Below, in pieces: positions 28,977 through 38,349 of a DNA stretch of 64,000 nucleotides. Under the pieces are notes generated by a model that saw only the letters and a program-made list of their open reading frames with translations, was not told the DNA's origin and searched no databases. The DNA is from Dryocola sp. LX212 (lineage in GTDB: Bacteria; Pseudomonadota; Gammaproteobacteria; Enterobacterales; Enterobacteriaceae). The stretch spans positions 2,852,001-2,916,000 of the forward strand of contig CP167917.1 of NCBI GenBank assembly GCA_041504365.1, read 5' to 3'. A program made the translations under genes and the position numbers. How positions within the stretch are numbered: position 1 is the stretch's first letter; every line of letters begins with the position of its first letter.

Positions 28977-29351
28977 ATGAAGACCCAGACTGCTGTACAG
29001 CAGCCCGCGGTTGGTGCCGGCTCGCCGCTCGTCCAGGTGAGCGGTGCATTAACGGCCATCATACTGTTTATCCTGCTGGCGGCGTGGCTCGTCAAACGCT
29101 TTGGTTTTGGCGGCAAGTCAGGCTCCCGAAAGGGGCTGAATATCAGCGCGAGCGCAAGCGTAGGCCCGCGCGAACGCGTGGTGATTATCGACGTGGAGGA
29201 CGCTCGCCTGGTGCTGGGCGTCACGGCTTCACAGATAACCCATCTGCACACGTTGCCACCTGCGGTGGTCAGTAGCGATCCAGCCCCTGCCGGACAGGCT
29301 GAATTCCAGAATCTGATGAAAAATTTGCTAAAGCGTAACGGGAAAGCCTGA
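28977..29351 (+). CDS. fliO: Flagellar export apparatus protein FliO
   Basis: 124 residues. It is a scaffold that stabilises assembly of the FliPQR export gate. One transmembrane helix near 23-40 ([19 protein letters not shown]) is followed by a cytoplasmic FliO domain ([20 protein letters not shown]). It starts 4 bases after fliN, and its last base overlaps the fliP ATG. Confidence 0.95.
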   Translation: MKTQTAVQQPAVGAGSPLVQVSGALTAIILFILLAAWLVKRFGFGGKSGSRKGLNISASASVGPRERVVIIDVEDARLVLGVTASQITHLHTLPPAVVSSDPAPAGQAEFQNLMKNLLKRNGKA

Positions 29352-30100
29352 TGAAACGTTTTTTGTCCTTCTCGTTAATGGGTTTTCTGATAAGCCTGCT
29401 GTTTGTCACGCCTCAGGCACTGGCCCAGCTGCCGGGGCTGGTTAGCCAGCCGATGGCCAACGGCGGCCAGAGCTGGTCGCTGCCGGTGCAGACGCTGGTT
29501 TTTATTACCTCGCTGACCTTCCTGCCCGCCATTCTGCTGATGATGACCAGCTTCACGCGCATCATCATCGTCTTTGGCCTGCTGCGCAACGCGCTCGGTA
29601 CGCCCTCCGCGCCGCCGAACCAGGTGCTGCTGGGCCTGGCGCTGTTCCTGACCTTCTTTATCATGTCGCCGGTGTTTGACAAGATTTACACCGACGCTTA
29701 TCAGCCGTTCAGCGAAAACAAGATCGAGATGCCGGAAGCCATCGAAAAAGGCGCCCAGCCGCTGCGCGAGTTTATGCTGCGCCAGACGCGTGAGGCGGAC
29801 CTTGCGCTGTTTGCTCGCCTGGCCAATACCCCGCCGCTGGACGGCCCTGAGGTGGTGCCGATGCGTATCCTGCTGCCCGCCTACGTGACGAGCGAGCTGA
29901 AAACAGCTTTCCAGATTGGCTTTACGGTATTTATTCCGTTCCTGATTATCGATCTGGTGGTCGCCAGCGTGCTGATGGCGCTGGGGATGATGATGGTGCC
30001 CCCCGCCACGATTGCCCTGCCCTTCAAGCTGATGCTGTTCGTGCTGGTGGACGGCTGGCAGCTGCTGGTCGGCTCCCTTGCGCAAAGCTTTTACAGTTGA
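29351..30100 (+). CDS. fliP: Flagellar export gate protein FliP
   Basis: 249 residues. It has a cleavable signal peptide ([19 protein letters not shown]) and four hydrophobic helices. The family signatures [17 protein letters not shown] and [20 protein letters not shown] are present. FliP forms the core of the type III export gate with FliQ and FliR. It overlaps fliO by one base. Confidence 0.97.
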   Translation: MKRFLSFSLMGFLISLLFVTPQALAQLPGLVSQPMANGGQSWSLPVQTLVFITSLTFLPAILLMMTSFTRIIIVFGLLRNALGTPSAPPNQVLLGLALFLTFFIMSPVFDKIYTDAYQPFSENKIEMPEAIEKGAQPLREFMLRQTREADLALFARLANTPPLDGPEVVPMRILLPAYVTSELKTAFQIGFTVFIPFLIIDLVVASVLMALGMMMVPPATIALPFKLMLFVLVDGWQLLVGSLAQSFYS

Positions 30101-30108
30101 GGTAAGCG

Positions 30109-30378
30109 ATGACCCCTGAATCGGTCATGATGATGGGCACCGAGGCGATGAAAGTTGCCCTGGCGCTCGCCGCGCCGCTGCTGCTGGTGGCCCTGGTAAC
30201 GGGGCTGATTATTTCCATGCTGCAGGCCGCTACGCAAATTAACGAAATGACCCTGTCGTTTATTCCGAAGATCCTCGCGGTATTCGTGACGATGGTGGTC
30301 GCCGGGCCCTGGATGCTCAACCTGCTGCTCGACTATATGCGCACCCTGCTGACTAATCTGCCGACGATGATTGGATGA
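30109..30378 (+). CDS. fliQ: Flagellar export gate protein FliQ
   Basis: 89 residues with two transmembrane helices (about 17-38 and 54-76) and the family start [18 protein letters not shown]. It is part of the FliPQR export gate. The stop overlaps the fliR ATG by 4 bases. Confidence 0.97.
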   Translation: MTPESVMMMGTEAMKVALALAAPLLLVALVTGLIISMLQAATQINEMTLSFIPKILAVFVTMVVAGPWMLNLLLDYMRTLLTNLPTMIG

Positions 30379-31160
30379 TCCACGTTGACAGCACGCAGTG
30401 GCTGAATTTGCTGAGCATGGGCTTCTGGCCCTTTCTGCGGATTATGGCGCTTATCAGCACCGCGCCTATCTTCAGCGAGCGGGCGATTTCCAAAAAGGTC
30501 AAAATCGGCCTCGGGCTGATGATCACCTGGATTGTCGCCCCGACGCTTCCCGCCTCCGGCGTGACCATTTTCTCCGTCGCCGGCTTCTGGCTTGCGGCAC
30601 AGCAGATCCTGATTGGCATCCTGATCGGCTTTACGATGCAGTTTGCCTTCGCGGCCATTCGCATGGCGGGTGAGATTATTGGCCTGCAGATGGGCCTGTC
30701 GTTTGCCACCTTCTTCGATCCTGCCAGCCGCCTGAATATGCCCGTGCTGGCGCGGCTGATGGATATGCTGGTGATGCTGCTGTTCCTGACGTTTAACGGC
30801 CACCTGTGGCTGATCTCTATTCTGGTGGACACCTTCCACACCCTGCCGATTGGCGGCGATCCGATCAACAGCAACGTGTTTATGGCGCTAAGCCGGGCGG
30901 GCGGCCTGATTTTTCTCAACGGCCTGATGCTGGCGCTGCCGCTGATTACCCTCCTGCTGACCCTGAACCTGGCGCTCGGGCTGTTAAACCGCATGGCTCC
31001 CCAGCTTTCGGTATTTGTCATTGGCTTCCCGGTCACGCTGTCGATTGGCATGCTGGTGATGGCGGCATTAATGCCGCTGATTGCTCCCTTCGCCGAACAT
31101 TTATTTAGCGAGATATTTGACTTGCTTGCCGATATCGTGAGCGAAATACCCGCCGGCTAA
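30375..31160 (+). CDS. fliR: Flagellar export gate protein FliR
   Basis: 261 residues, several membrane helices. Conserved segments are [40 protein letters not shown] and [19 protein letters not shown]. It completes the FliP5Q4R1 gate. It is the last gene of the fliL operon; rcsA follows after a 300-base regulatory region. Confidence 0.97.
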   Translation: MIHVDSTQWLNLLSMGFWPFLRIMALISTAPIFSERAISKKVKIGLGLMITWIVAPTLPASGVTIFSVAGFWLAAQQILIGILIGFTMQFAFAAIRMAGEIIGLQMGLSFATFFDPASRLNMPVLARLMDMLVMLLFLTFNGHLWLISILVDTFHTLPIGGDPINSNVFMALSRAGGLIFLNGLMLALPLITLLLTLNLALGLLNRMAPQLSVFVIGFPVTLSIGMLVMAALMPLIAPFAEHLFSEIFDLLADIVSEIPAG

Positions 31161-31184
31161 TCCACACTCTTCTTAATGCCTCTC

Positions 31185-31198
31185 TGAGGATAATCCTA
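31185..31198 (+). promoter_or_regulatory. RcsAB box upstream of rcsA
   Basis: TGAGGATAATCCTA agrees with the RcsA-RcsB consensus TaAGaatatTCctA at nearly every position and is a near-palindrome. It is 263 bases before the rcsA ATG in an otherwise AT-rich, gene-free 300-base region. The position and the known autoregulation of rcsA by RcsAB support the call. A second palindrome (CGGGAT/ATCCCG, 31323-31338) lies in the presumed leader. Confidence 0.8.
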
Positions 31199-31460
31199 AA
31201 AATAAAACTGAATAACATCTACCAGGATATCCCTGACGCGGGATATATGTTTTTATCGCTCTCACATATCGTAACATTCACATTAATTTGAGAATTGTCT
31301 TAGCAAATTATACATAACTTTACGGGATAGTAATCCCGCCAAAAATTACTTTCGAATCATCACCTCTGGGCGAAAATTCTTAAGCATTCAGGCAGGGTGA
31401 TTTAGCAGCGGACGATCCGACCGATCGCGATAAAGAAAATACACTTAGTGAGGGTTTGCT

Positions 31461-32084
31461 ATGTCAACGATAATTATGGACTTATGCAGTTATACCCGGC
31501 TGGGGCTCACCGGTTATCTTGCCAGCCGGGGTATCAGAAAGCGGCAGATAACCGACGTGCAGAGCGTCGATGAGCTCGATGAAGCCTGCCGGACCCTGAC
31601 GCCCAACGTGGTGTTTATTAATGAAGACTGCTTTATACACGACCCGCAAAGCAGCCTGCGCATTAAGCAGATCATCAATCAGCATCCCGGCACGCTGTTC
31701 CTCGTGTTTATGGCTATCGCCAATATCCATTTTGATGAATATCTGCTGGTGAGAAACAACCTGTTAATCAGTTCCAAATCTATTAAGCCAGAATCGCTGG
31801 ACGAAATACTCGAAGAATACTTAGCCAAGAATGCGCAGTGCACCGGACATATTAATATACCGACCCTTTCTTTAAGCCGCACCGAATCGAGTATGTTAAA
31901 AATGTGGATGTCCGGACAGGGAACGATACAAATATCCGATCAGATGAACATTAAGGCAAAAACGGTTTCATCCCACAAAGGCAATATCAAGCGCAAAATT
32001 AAAACGCATAATAAGCAGGTGATATATCATGTTGTCCGCCTGACGGATAACGTAACCAACGGAATATTTGTTAATCTTCGTTAA
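31461..32084 (+). CDS. rcsA: Transcriptional regulator RcsA (capsule activator)
   Basis: 207 residues starting [20 protein letters not shown]. RcsA is the unstable co-regulator that pairs with RcsB to activate colanic acid or capsule genes and repress flhDC. The N-terminal domain lacks a phospho-acceptor site. The LuxR-type HTH (about 138-200) is [17 protein letters not shown] to [17 protein letters not shown]. In E. coli it is degraded by Lon and silenced by H-NS; the DsrA sRNA that relieves this is also nearby. Confidence 0.97.
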   Translation: MSTIIMDLCSYTRLGLTGYLASRGIRKRQITDVQSVDELDEACRTLTPNVVFINEDCFIHDPQSSLRIKQIINQHPGTLFLVFMAIANIHFDEYLLVRNNLLISSKSIKPESLDEILEEYLAKNAQCTGHINIPTLSLSRTESSMLKMWMSGQGTIQISDQMNIKAKTVSSHKGNIKRKIKTHNKQVIYHVVRLTDNVTNGIFVNLR

Positions 32085-32172
32085 TTATTAGACCGGCCTC
32101 TGCCCTACGCCTTCAAAAATATCAGCATCCGGCATAATGGCTAAACGACGAGCCAGTTAGCGGGTTAAACCG

Positions 32173-32201
32173 AAAAGGCGGATGGCACAGGCTTATCCGC
32201 C
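32173..32201 (-). terminator. Terminator after dsrB
   Basis: On the minus strand GGCGGAT/ATCCGCC is followed by UUUU. It lies 17 bases past the dsrB stop and also faces the rcsA 3' end, so it may serve both convergent genes. Confidence 0.6.
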
Positions 32202-32217
32202 CCACGAGCAACCGTCT

Positions 32218-32406
32218 TTACTCCTGCTGCTCGACAAAAATCCCGTCAGGATGACCCGTCTCATTAAAGAACCAGATCCCCAGCGGATAATCCTCCAGCG
32301 AGACCAGATACATGGTGCCCTCACTGAACTCCTCTACCGCTAACACAACGCCCGGACGGCGCGGCCCCCCATCGGTCTTCACTGTCACTCGGTCATTGAT
32401 ATGCAT
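32218..32406 (-). CDS. dsrB: DsrB family protein
   Basis: 62 residues, [20 protein letters not shown] onward, nearly identical to E. coli DsrB (same length). A small soluble beta-rich protein of unknown function, sigma-S dependent in E. coli. AGGAGG lies upstream of the ATG. It shares a short [15 protein letters not shown] segment with YodC. Confidence 0.95.
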   Translation of the reverse strand: MHINDRVTVKTDGGPRRPGVVLAVEEFSEGTMYLVSLEDYPLGIWFFNETGHPDGIFVEQQE

Positions 32407-32537
32407 AACAAAAAGCCTCCTGATTCTTTGTGCCCAGTGTAGATCAAAAACGACTCATTCGCATGACAGAACGCCCGCGGCGAAGCATTTACTTAAGCGT
32501 CTATACTTAAGTTTGTTGAGTTGCAGGAGATAAACGC

Positions 32538-32771
32538 ATGAAGACCGCAAAAGAGTACAGCGAAACGGTACACCGTGAGATTGGTATCGATGTCGACGCC
32601 CTTCTGGCGGCCATCAACGAAATCAGCGAAAGCGAAGTGAAACGGGCAGGTGATGAGGAAGATCCTCACCGGGTCAGCGTCGATGGCCGGACATGGCATA
32701 CCTATACCGAGCTTGCGGAGGCCTTTGAATTAGACATTCATGATTTCACCGTCAGTGAGATCAACAGGTAG
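32538..32771 (+). CDS. yodD: YodD family protein
   Basis: 77 residues starting MKTAKEYSETVHREIGIDVD. It matches E. coli YodD, reported to be induced by and to help with peroxide and acid stress; the mechanism is not known. It is acidic, with no signal peptide or membrane segment. Its stop codon is 3 bases from the 3' end of DsrA on the other strand. Confidence 0.92.
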   Translation: MKTAKEYSETVHREIGIDVDALLAAINEISESEVKRAGDEEDPHRVSVDGRTWHTYTELAEAFELDIHDFTVSEINR

Positions 32772-32773
32772 CG

Positions 32774-32865
32774 AAAAAGCATCCCGGCCGGGGAGCCGGG
32801 ATGTAAAAAGCATGAATCATGCAAGAAGCATTTGAAATTCGCTACATCAGGAAATCTGATGGCGA
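32774..32865 (-). ncRNA. dsrA: DsrA small RNA
   Basis: The minus strand carries the DsrA layout: a first stem-loop with ATCAGATTTCCTGATG, then TAGCGAATTTCAAATGCTTC (the rpoS-pairing region) and GCTTCTTGCATGATTCATGC, and a terminal GC-rich hairpin (CATCCCGGC/GCCGGGATG) ended by TTTTT. Several blocks equal E. coli DsrA, and the place between yodD and yedP is the same. DsrA uses Hfq to activate rpoS translation and repress hns. The 5' end is estimated by alignment. Confidence 0.88.
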
Positions 32866-32962
32866 CACTCACCTTACTGCAAATTTTTTGTAAAACAAGA
32901 ATATATTTTCAATGATTATGAATTAGCAAATACAAATTCACCGAACATATGAAGGAAACTCA

Positions 32963-33781
32963 ATGCCACATCTGTCTGATTCGTTACTGATCGCCTCTGA
33001 CCTTGATGGCACCCTACTGGACCATCACACCTACCGCTGGGAAGCGGCAAGTGGCTGGCTGGGCCTGTTCAAGCAGCGTGGCGTCCCAGTGGTTTTGTGC
33101 AGCAGTAAAAGTTCCGCAGAAATGGTTGAGTGGCAAAAGGAGCTGGGGCTGAGCGGACAGCCGTTTATCGCCGAGAACGGCGGCGTCATTCAGCTGCCGG
33201 AAACGTGGGACGATCATGAGAGAGCCCCACGAATTTTAGTAGGTGTCCGACACGATGAAATTATCGCTTTGCTTAACAAATTACGCGATCGGTTCACTTT
33301 TAAATTTACCTGTTTCGCCGACGTAGACGACAACACTGTTAGCGATCTGACCGGTCAGACCCGTAAACAGGCATCCCTGGCGCGTCTGAGGGAAGCCTCA
33401 GAGGCATTTATCTGGCGTGACAGCGAAGAGATGTTTTCTGCGTTCGCAGAGGAGGTGGCCAAACACGGGCTGAAGCTGGTCCAGGGCGGGCGTTTCTGGC
33501 ACGTGCTGGATAAACAGTGTGATATAGGACAGGCGTTTCGTTGGCTACAGGGTGAATACCAGCAGCGAGACGGTATAAGCTACGCCACTATCGGCCTGGG
33601 CGACGGTCCGAACGACGCAACGCTGCTCGATAGCGTCGATTTTGCCGTGGTGGTAAAAGGCTACAGTCGACAGCCTGTCGTTCTACGCAACGATAACCCG
33701 CAGCGGGTCTACCACAGCGTTCACTACGGACCGGAAGGCTGGAAAGAAGGGCTGGATCACTTCATCCCCTCCGAAAAATAA
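32963..33781 (+). CDS. yedP: Mannosyl-3-phosphoglycerate phosphatase-related HAD protein
   Basis: 272 residues. It is a HAD-superfamily phosphatase of the Cof/MPGP type. The nucleophile motif is DLDGTLLDHH (about 13-22), motif II is CSSKSSAEM, and the acidic motif IV is GLGDGPNDATLL. The name reflects similarity to mannosyl-3-phosphoglycerate phosphatase, but no matching synthase is nearby and the true substrate is uncertain. AGGAA lies before the ATG. It converges with dgcQ (4-base gap). Confidence 0.93.
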   Translation: MPHLSDSLLIASDLDGTLLDHHTYRWEAASGWLGLFKQRGVPVVLCSSKSSAEMVEWQKELGLSGQPFIAENGGVIQLPETWDDHERAPRILVGVRHDEIIALLNKLRDRFTFKFTCFADVDDNTVSDLTGQTRKQASLARLREASEAFIWRDSEEMFSAFAEEVAKHGLKLVQGGRFWHVLDKQCDIGQAFRWLQGEYQQRDGISYATIGLGDGPNDATLLDSVDFAVVVKGYSRQPVVLRNDNPQRVYHSVHYGPEGWKEGLDHFIPSEK

Positions 33782-33785
33782 TCGG

Positions 33786-35462
33786 TTAATCGTGGGCACA
33801 TACCTGATTACGACCGGCCTGCTTGGCCTTATACAGACGCTGGTCGGCATAAGACTGAAGACGTTCGAAATCATAGTCACCGTATTCCTGAGCGCTGCTG
33901 ACCCCAAACGAGGCGCTAATCTTCACCGTTTCACCCAGCTTCAACAGCAGCTCTTTAATGCTGATACGCGCGCGAATGCGTTCAGCCACCAGCGCCGCGT
34001 CGTCAATCGTCGCTCCCGGAAGAACAATGCAGAACTCTTCTCCCCCTACTCGCCCTGCTACATCCCCGGCTCGTAGCGCCCCGCTTATGATCGCCGCCGC
34101 ACGGGCCAGCACTACGTCCCCGGCGTGATGCCCGAAGCGATCGTTGATGTTTTTAAAGAAGTCGAGGTCCATCTGGGTTACGCTGAACGGCAGCAATTGC
34201 CGTTCGCACTGCTCTGCGGTCGAGCGGGCGAGATCGAAAAATGCGCCGCGGTTGTACAGGTTGGTCAGCGTGTCGTAGTTCGCCTTCCAGGTAAGCTTCG
34301 TTTGCAGCGCGAGCATGTTATGCACCAGCCTGCGGATCACCAGCCAGGAAGCCAGCAGCATCAGGGTAAACAGCGCCCACAGGATGCCAATTACAATGCT
34401 GATCCGGCCGAACTCACCCTGCACGCCCTCTTCAAGGGTATGCACCTTCACCAGCACGCCGTCAAAGTTATTCAGCCTGGACCAGGTGACAAAGCGGCTG
34501 TCCATACGCAGCTCCCCTTCATCCCCGCGGCTTGCCGCCCCCACTTTTCGGGCAATCTCCGCCTTCTGCGTCGCCGTGAACTGGGCGACGGACGGCGGTT
34601 CGTTTGCCGAGCTGGCGATCAGATTAAACTTCTTGTCGTAGAGCAGGATGGTCCCTTCGTCCTCATCGCGACGCGCATCGCTCAAAAACTTATGCATGGA
34701 TGCAACGGAGAAATCCATCGCCACTACACCGTACCAGCGGGCCTGGCTGTCCAGCGGCACCGCCGCGGTGATGACCTGACCAGTGGCGCTGGCGGGATTA
34801 AAAGTGTGTGTCCATTCCAGACTACGGTCCGGGTTATTTTCCGGCGACTGAGCGGTGAAATAAGGCTGCGCGACGAGGCGGTAATAGCGAGAGATAATTT
34901 GCGGATCGTCTTTCGGCGGCGTACTGGACAGGTAGAAGCCTGAGCGGGAGGCATAGAAAACGCGGCGCTGTAAATCGTTTTTGCTGTCCGTCAGGCGCAT
35001 GATGTAACTGAATTCAAGCGCGGCTTCCAGCTCCTGATGAATGGTGCCCGCATCGCGGTCGAGCAGCCTGCTGCTGCTGACAAACTCATCGGACACGCCG
35101 CTCAGCGGCAGGCTACGGTTGATATCCAGACGTATCTGCCAGAAAGGCAGGGTCCGTTGCTCTTCGAAGGAGGCCAGCGCTTTGCGCGATTTGTCGGTAG
35201 AGATCGGCGACTGCAGCGCATAATACATCGTATTGCGATAAAACAGCAGGTTATCAATATTGTATTGCAGCTGCCTGTCAAGCGCAGTGGCGATGTTGTC
35301 CAGGCTGTTGCGCTGGCTTGATACGTAGGCATTTTCCAGCACCACCGCCTCGCGCCAGGTCAGCAGGGTTGAGAAAATCAAAACGAAAATAAAGCAGATG
35401 TTGACTACTTTTAATGGCCGTTTGAAACGGCTAATGACACGCTTTAGGGATGATACCGACAC
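33786..35462 (-). CDS. dgcQ: Membrane diguanylate cyclase DgcQ (YedQ)
   Basis: 558 residues. It makes cyclic di-GMP. A transmembrane helix at about 19-38 (NICFIFVLIFSTLLTW), a periplasmic CHASE-type sensor to about 350, a second helix near 360-380 (VIGILWALFTLMLLASWLVI) and a GGDEF domain follow. The active-site motif is GGEEF, and the start of the domain is NYDTLTNLYNRGAF. In E. coli and Salmonella this enzyme feeds cellulose synthesis. Confidence 0.95.
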   Translation of the reverse strand: MSVSSLKRVISRFKRPLKVVNICFIFVLIFSTLLTWREAVVLENAYVSSQRNSLDNIATALDRQLQYNIDNLLFYRNTMYYALQSPISTDKSRKALASFEEQRTLPFWQIRLDINRSLPLSGVSDEFVSSSRLLDRDAGTIHQELEAALEFSYIMRLTDSKNDLQRRVFYASRSGFYLSSTPPKDDPQIISRYYRLVAQPYFTAQSPENNPDRSLEWTHTFNPASATGQVITAAVPLDSQARWYGVVAMDFSVASMHKFLSDARRDEDEGTILLYDKKFNLIASSANEPPSVAQFTATQKAEIARKVGAASRGDEGELRMDSRFVTWSRLNNFDGVLVKVHTLEEGVQGEFGRISIVIGILWALFTLMLLASWLVIRRLVHNMLALQTKLTWKANYDTLTNLYNRGAFFDLARSTAEQCERQLLPFSVTQMDLDFFKNINDRFGHHAGDVVLARAAAIISGALRAGDVAGRVGGEEFCIVLPGATIDDAALVAERIRARISIKELLLKLGETVKISASFGVSSAQEYGDYDFERLQSYADQRLYKAKQAGRNQVCAHD

Positions 35463-35616
35463 TCAACGCTCCCTGATAGAAACCCGATTTGCTACCTGAT
35501 TTTTCCGCAAGTGCCCTTTGATTTCGTCCCCGGCGCCAGGGCGGGTATTATGCCTGCAAATGCGGGCTTTCTCCCAGGGATCATTCTTAGGGTAATTTCA
35601 AATTGAGGATTTCGCC

Positions 35617-36006
35617 ATGGCGACACTGAATCCACATCAGGCGCTGGTCATCTCGCTGCGCGAATGGATAGAAAAGCATCTCGACTGCGGCATCGCGCTG
35701 CCGGAGCTGGCAGCGATTTCCGGTTTTTCAGTGTGGTATATGCAAAGCGTTTTTCGCGCCACGACCGGCATTGCCATCGGACGTTACATTAGGGAGCGAA
35801 AACTCACCGAGGCGGTTTATAAACTGCGTGAAACTAACCTGCGGGTTCTGGATATCGCCATGGAGTTTGGCTTCAGTTCTCAGTCGCAGTTCACCACGCT
35901 GTTCAAGAAATACTACGGGATTACTCCGCAGGCCTGCCGCCAGGATCCACATCTGAAGCTGCGCCTCACTCCCCCGCTGGCGCCCCTTGCTGCCGACGTG
36001 GCATAA
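35617..36006 (+). CDS. Small AraC-family transcriptional regulator
   Basis: 129 residues, the size of MarA, SoxS or RamA, and consisting only of the two-HTH DNA-binding domain (about 12-110). HTH1 is ELAAISGFSVWYMQSVFRA, and HTH2 is LDIAMEFGFSSQSQFTTLFK with the AraC signature KKYYGITPQACR. It lacks an effector-binding domain, so activity is probably set by its level. It is not close enough to MarA, SoxS, Rob or RamA to share their names. Its targets are unknown. Confidence 0.85.
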   Translation: MATLNPHQALVISLREWIEKHLDCGIALPELAAISGFSVWYMQSVFRATTGIAIGRYIRERKLTEAVYKLRETNLRVLDIAMEFGFSSQSQFTTLFKKYYGITPQACRQDPHLKLRLTPPLAPLAADVA

Positions 36007-36042
36007 AAAAATACCCGGTGATTAAACCGGGTATTTTTTTAT
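36004..36042. terminator. Bidirectional terminator between the AraC-type gene and yodC
   Basis: A 9-bp stem ATACCCGGT/ACCGGGTAT with a 6-base loop, flanked by A-runs on the left and T-runs on the right. It works for both convergent genes. Confidence 0.92.
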
Positions 36043-36222
36043 TTAGCTTTGCTGCTGTGCTCTGGTGGCCGTAGGGGCCAGATCGTCCTCGCGGAAGGCT
36101 TCACGTTTGACGCCAAAACCATCATACCAGCGGCACTCAACCATGCCGCTGGAATAGCCGGTAACGATCATCCTTGGGCCACCATTTTTAGGCTGAACTT
36201 CATCGCTGACCAAATAGACCAT
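36043..36222 (-). CDS. yodC: YodC family protein (DUF2158)
   Basis: 59 residues on the minus strand: MVYLVSDEVQPKNGGPRMIV, then TGYSSGMVECRWYDGFGVK and REAFREDDL. This is the E. coli YodC sequence (60 residues) with few changes. CGGAGG lies 5 bases before the ATG. The family is small and beta-rich; function is not known. It converges with the AraC-type gene and shares its terminator. Confidence 0.92.
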   Translation of the reverse strand: MVYLVSDEVQPKNGGPRMIVTGYSSGMVECRWYDGFGVKREAFREDDLAPTATRAQQQS

Positions 36223-36314
36223 ATCTGCCTCCGGTATCAGGGGTGAAAACTTTTACAGGTATAGTCAAAAAGCAGCATTTATGCCCGGCACAAAACGCAA
36301 ATTTCAGTAAATTC

Positions 36315-37235
36315 TTAGTGTGCCGCTTTGCCCCGCATGCGGTTTATTCCGTTTACCGCCAGCAGAACGATGCCGCCGACGATAAAGCCGAGCACAAGAT
36401 TGACCAGCGTCGGGCCAAGCAGATGCACCACGCCGCCGAACTGCTGCGTAAAATTTTCAATCGCATGGTGTAACGCGGGAATGCCGTGCACCAGGATCCC
36501 GCCGCCGACGAGGAACATGGCCAGCGTACCGACAACCGACAGGAACTTCATCAGCCAGGGGGCCAGCACCAGCAGCGCTTTGCCGATGCCTTTCGCCAGC
36601 GCCGAACTCTTTTCCACCAGCCAGTAGCCCAGATCGTCAAGCTTAACGATCATGCCAACTAAGCCATAAACGCCAACGGTAACCAGAATCGCAATCCCGG
36701 ACAGCACCAGCACCTGGGTTAGCAGCGGCGCATCAGCGACAATGCCGAGCGTGATGGCGACGATTTCGGCCGAAAGAATAAAGTCGGTGCGAATAGCCCC
36801 TTTCACCTTATCGCGCTCATAAACCATCGGATCCTGCTTAGCCACGGCATCCAGACGGGCCTGTTTTTCTTCGGGGGTTTCTTTGTGCTTGCGCGCCTGC
36901 AGGCTATGGACAACCTTCTCCACCCCTTCAAAACACAAAAACGCCCCCCCCACCATCAGTAGCGGCGTAATAGCCCAGGGCGCGAAGGCGCTGATGACTA
37001 AAGCCAGCGGCACCAGGATCAGTTTATTGAGAAACGAACCTTTCGCCACGCTCCACACCACCGGCAGCTCGCGGTTTGCCCGCACGCCGGAAACCTGCTG
37101 GGCGTTTAGCGATAAATCATCTCCCAGTACGCCAGCCGTTTTCTTTGCCGCCAGCTTGCCCATTAAAGAGATATCGTCCAGCAGCGTGGCGATATCATCG
37201 AGAAGCGTTAGTAAGCTACTTCCAGCCAAAATCAT
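36315..37235 (-). CDS. yedI: Inner membrane protein YedI (DUF808)
   Basis: 306 residues starting [20 protein letters not shown], which is the DUF808 signature opening. The family pattern [20 protein letters not shown] and several membrane helices (near 78-100, 165-185, 190-215, 240-265, 280-300) are visible. Function is not known. AAGGAAG precedes the ATG. Confidence 0.94.
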   Translation of the reverse strand: MILAGSSLLTLLDDIATLLDDISLMGKLAAKKTAGVLGDDLSLNAQQVSGVRANRELPVVWSVAKGSFLNKLILVPLALVISAFAPWAITPLLMVGGAFLCFEGVEKVVHSLQARKHKETPEEKQARLDAVAKQDPMVYERDKVKGAIRTDFILSAEIVAITLGIVADAPLLTQVLVLSGIAILVTVGVYGLVGMIVKLDDLGYWLVEKSSALAKGIGKALLVLAPWLMKFLSVVGTLAMFLVGGGILVHGIPALHHAIENFTQQFGGVVHLLGPTLVNLVLGFIVGGIVLLAVNGINRMRGKAAH

Positions 37236-37403
37236 CTTCCTTTTTTGTAAGTGACGTCAACAGTATGGAGCAAAACCCGGGCGACGAAAAATCGAAGCGC
37301 ACTGTCAATGAAAATTAACAGTTCAATAACAAGTAAAAGTCTCGCCAGGCGGATAGTTTAGGCGTTAACTATTAGCCTTCTGTCTATCGTATCGTGAGGA
37401 AAT

Positions 37404-38321
37404 ATGCGTGTTCGTTCCGGACAGCTGTTACCGCTGGTAGCCGCGCTTTTTGCGCTGTATATCATCTGGGGTTCAACCTATTTTGCCATCGCCATCGGTG
37501 TGAAAAGCTGGCCGCCGTTTATGATGGCTGGCGTGCGCTTTATGAGCGCCGGAGTTCTGCTGCTGGCGGTTCTGCTGCTGCGCGGCCATAAACTCCCGCC
37601 CCTCCGGCCTGTGCTTAACGCCGCGTTAATTGGCGTTCTGCTGCTGGCCGTGGGCAACGGCTTTGTGACCGTTGCAGAACATCAGCACGTGCCTTCCGGC
37701 ATCGCGGCCGTAATGGTGGCAACGGTGCCGCTGTTTACCCTGTGTTTCAGCCGCCTGTTTGGCATTCCCACGCGCAAGCTGGAGTGGCTGGGCATCGCCA
37801 TAGGCCTGGCGGGTATTGTCCTGCTGAACAGCGGCGGCAACCTGAGCGGCAACCCTGGCGGGGCGCTGTTGATTCTGGTTGGCTCTGTGAGCTGGGCATT
37901 CGGCTCAGTTTACGGCTCGCGTATTGAGCTACCTAAGGGGCTGATGGCGGGCGCCATTGAGATGCTGGCAGCGGGCATTGTCCTGCTGGGCGCGGCAGCC
38001 CTGACGGGGGAAAGGTTGACGGTGATGCCAACGGCAGCGGGCTTTATGGCCGTTGGATATCTGGCCCTGTTCGGCTCGATTATCGCCATCAGTGCTTATA
38101 TGTACCTGATTCGAAACGTGGCGCCAGCGGTCGCTACCAGCTACGCCTACGTTAATCCTGTGGTGGCGGTTTTACTGGGCACCGGCTTCGCAGGGGAAAG
38201 TTTGTCGCCGGTCGAATGGCTGGCGTTAGGCGTAATTATCTTTGCGGTAGTGCTGGTGACGCTGGGGAAATATCTGCTGCCCCCAAAGCCGGTAATGACC
38301 GCGTGTGAGGTAGATAAGTAA
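37404..38321 (+). CDS. yedA: EamA-family drug/metabolite exporter YedA
   Basis: 305 residues with ten predicted helices in two EamA repeats (about 10-140 and 150-290). The family motif IWGSTYFAIAIGVKSWPPF is at the N-terminus. It belongs to the DMT superfamily; the substrate is not established. It lies divergent from yedI. Confidence 0.94.
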   Translation: MRVRSGQLLPLVAALFALYIIWGSTYFAIAIGVKSWPPFMMAGVRFMSAGVLLLAVLLLRGHKLPPLRPVLNAALIGVLLLAVGNGFVTVAEHQHVPSGIAAVMVATVPLFTLCFSRLFGIPTRKLEWLGIAIGLAGIVLLNSGGNLSGNPGGALLILVGSVSWAFGSVYGSRIELPKGLMAGAIEMLAAGIVLLGAAALTGERLTVMPTAAGFMAVGYLALFGSIIAISAYMYLIRNVAPAVATSYAYVNPVVAVLLGTGFAGESLSPVEWLALGVIIFAVVLVTLGKYLLPPKPVMTACEVDK

Positions 38322-38349
38322 TGCGTTCACGGGCGGCGCTGGCTGCCCG

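Noticed and set aside
33014..33217. 67-codon frame opposite yedP
   Set aside because: Antisense shadow with no conserved feature.
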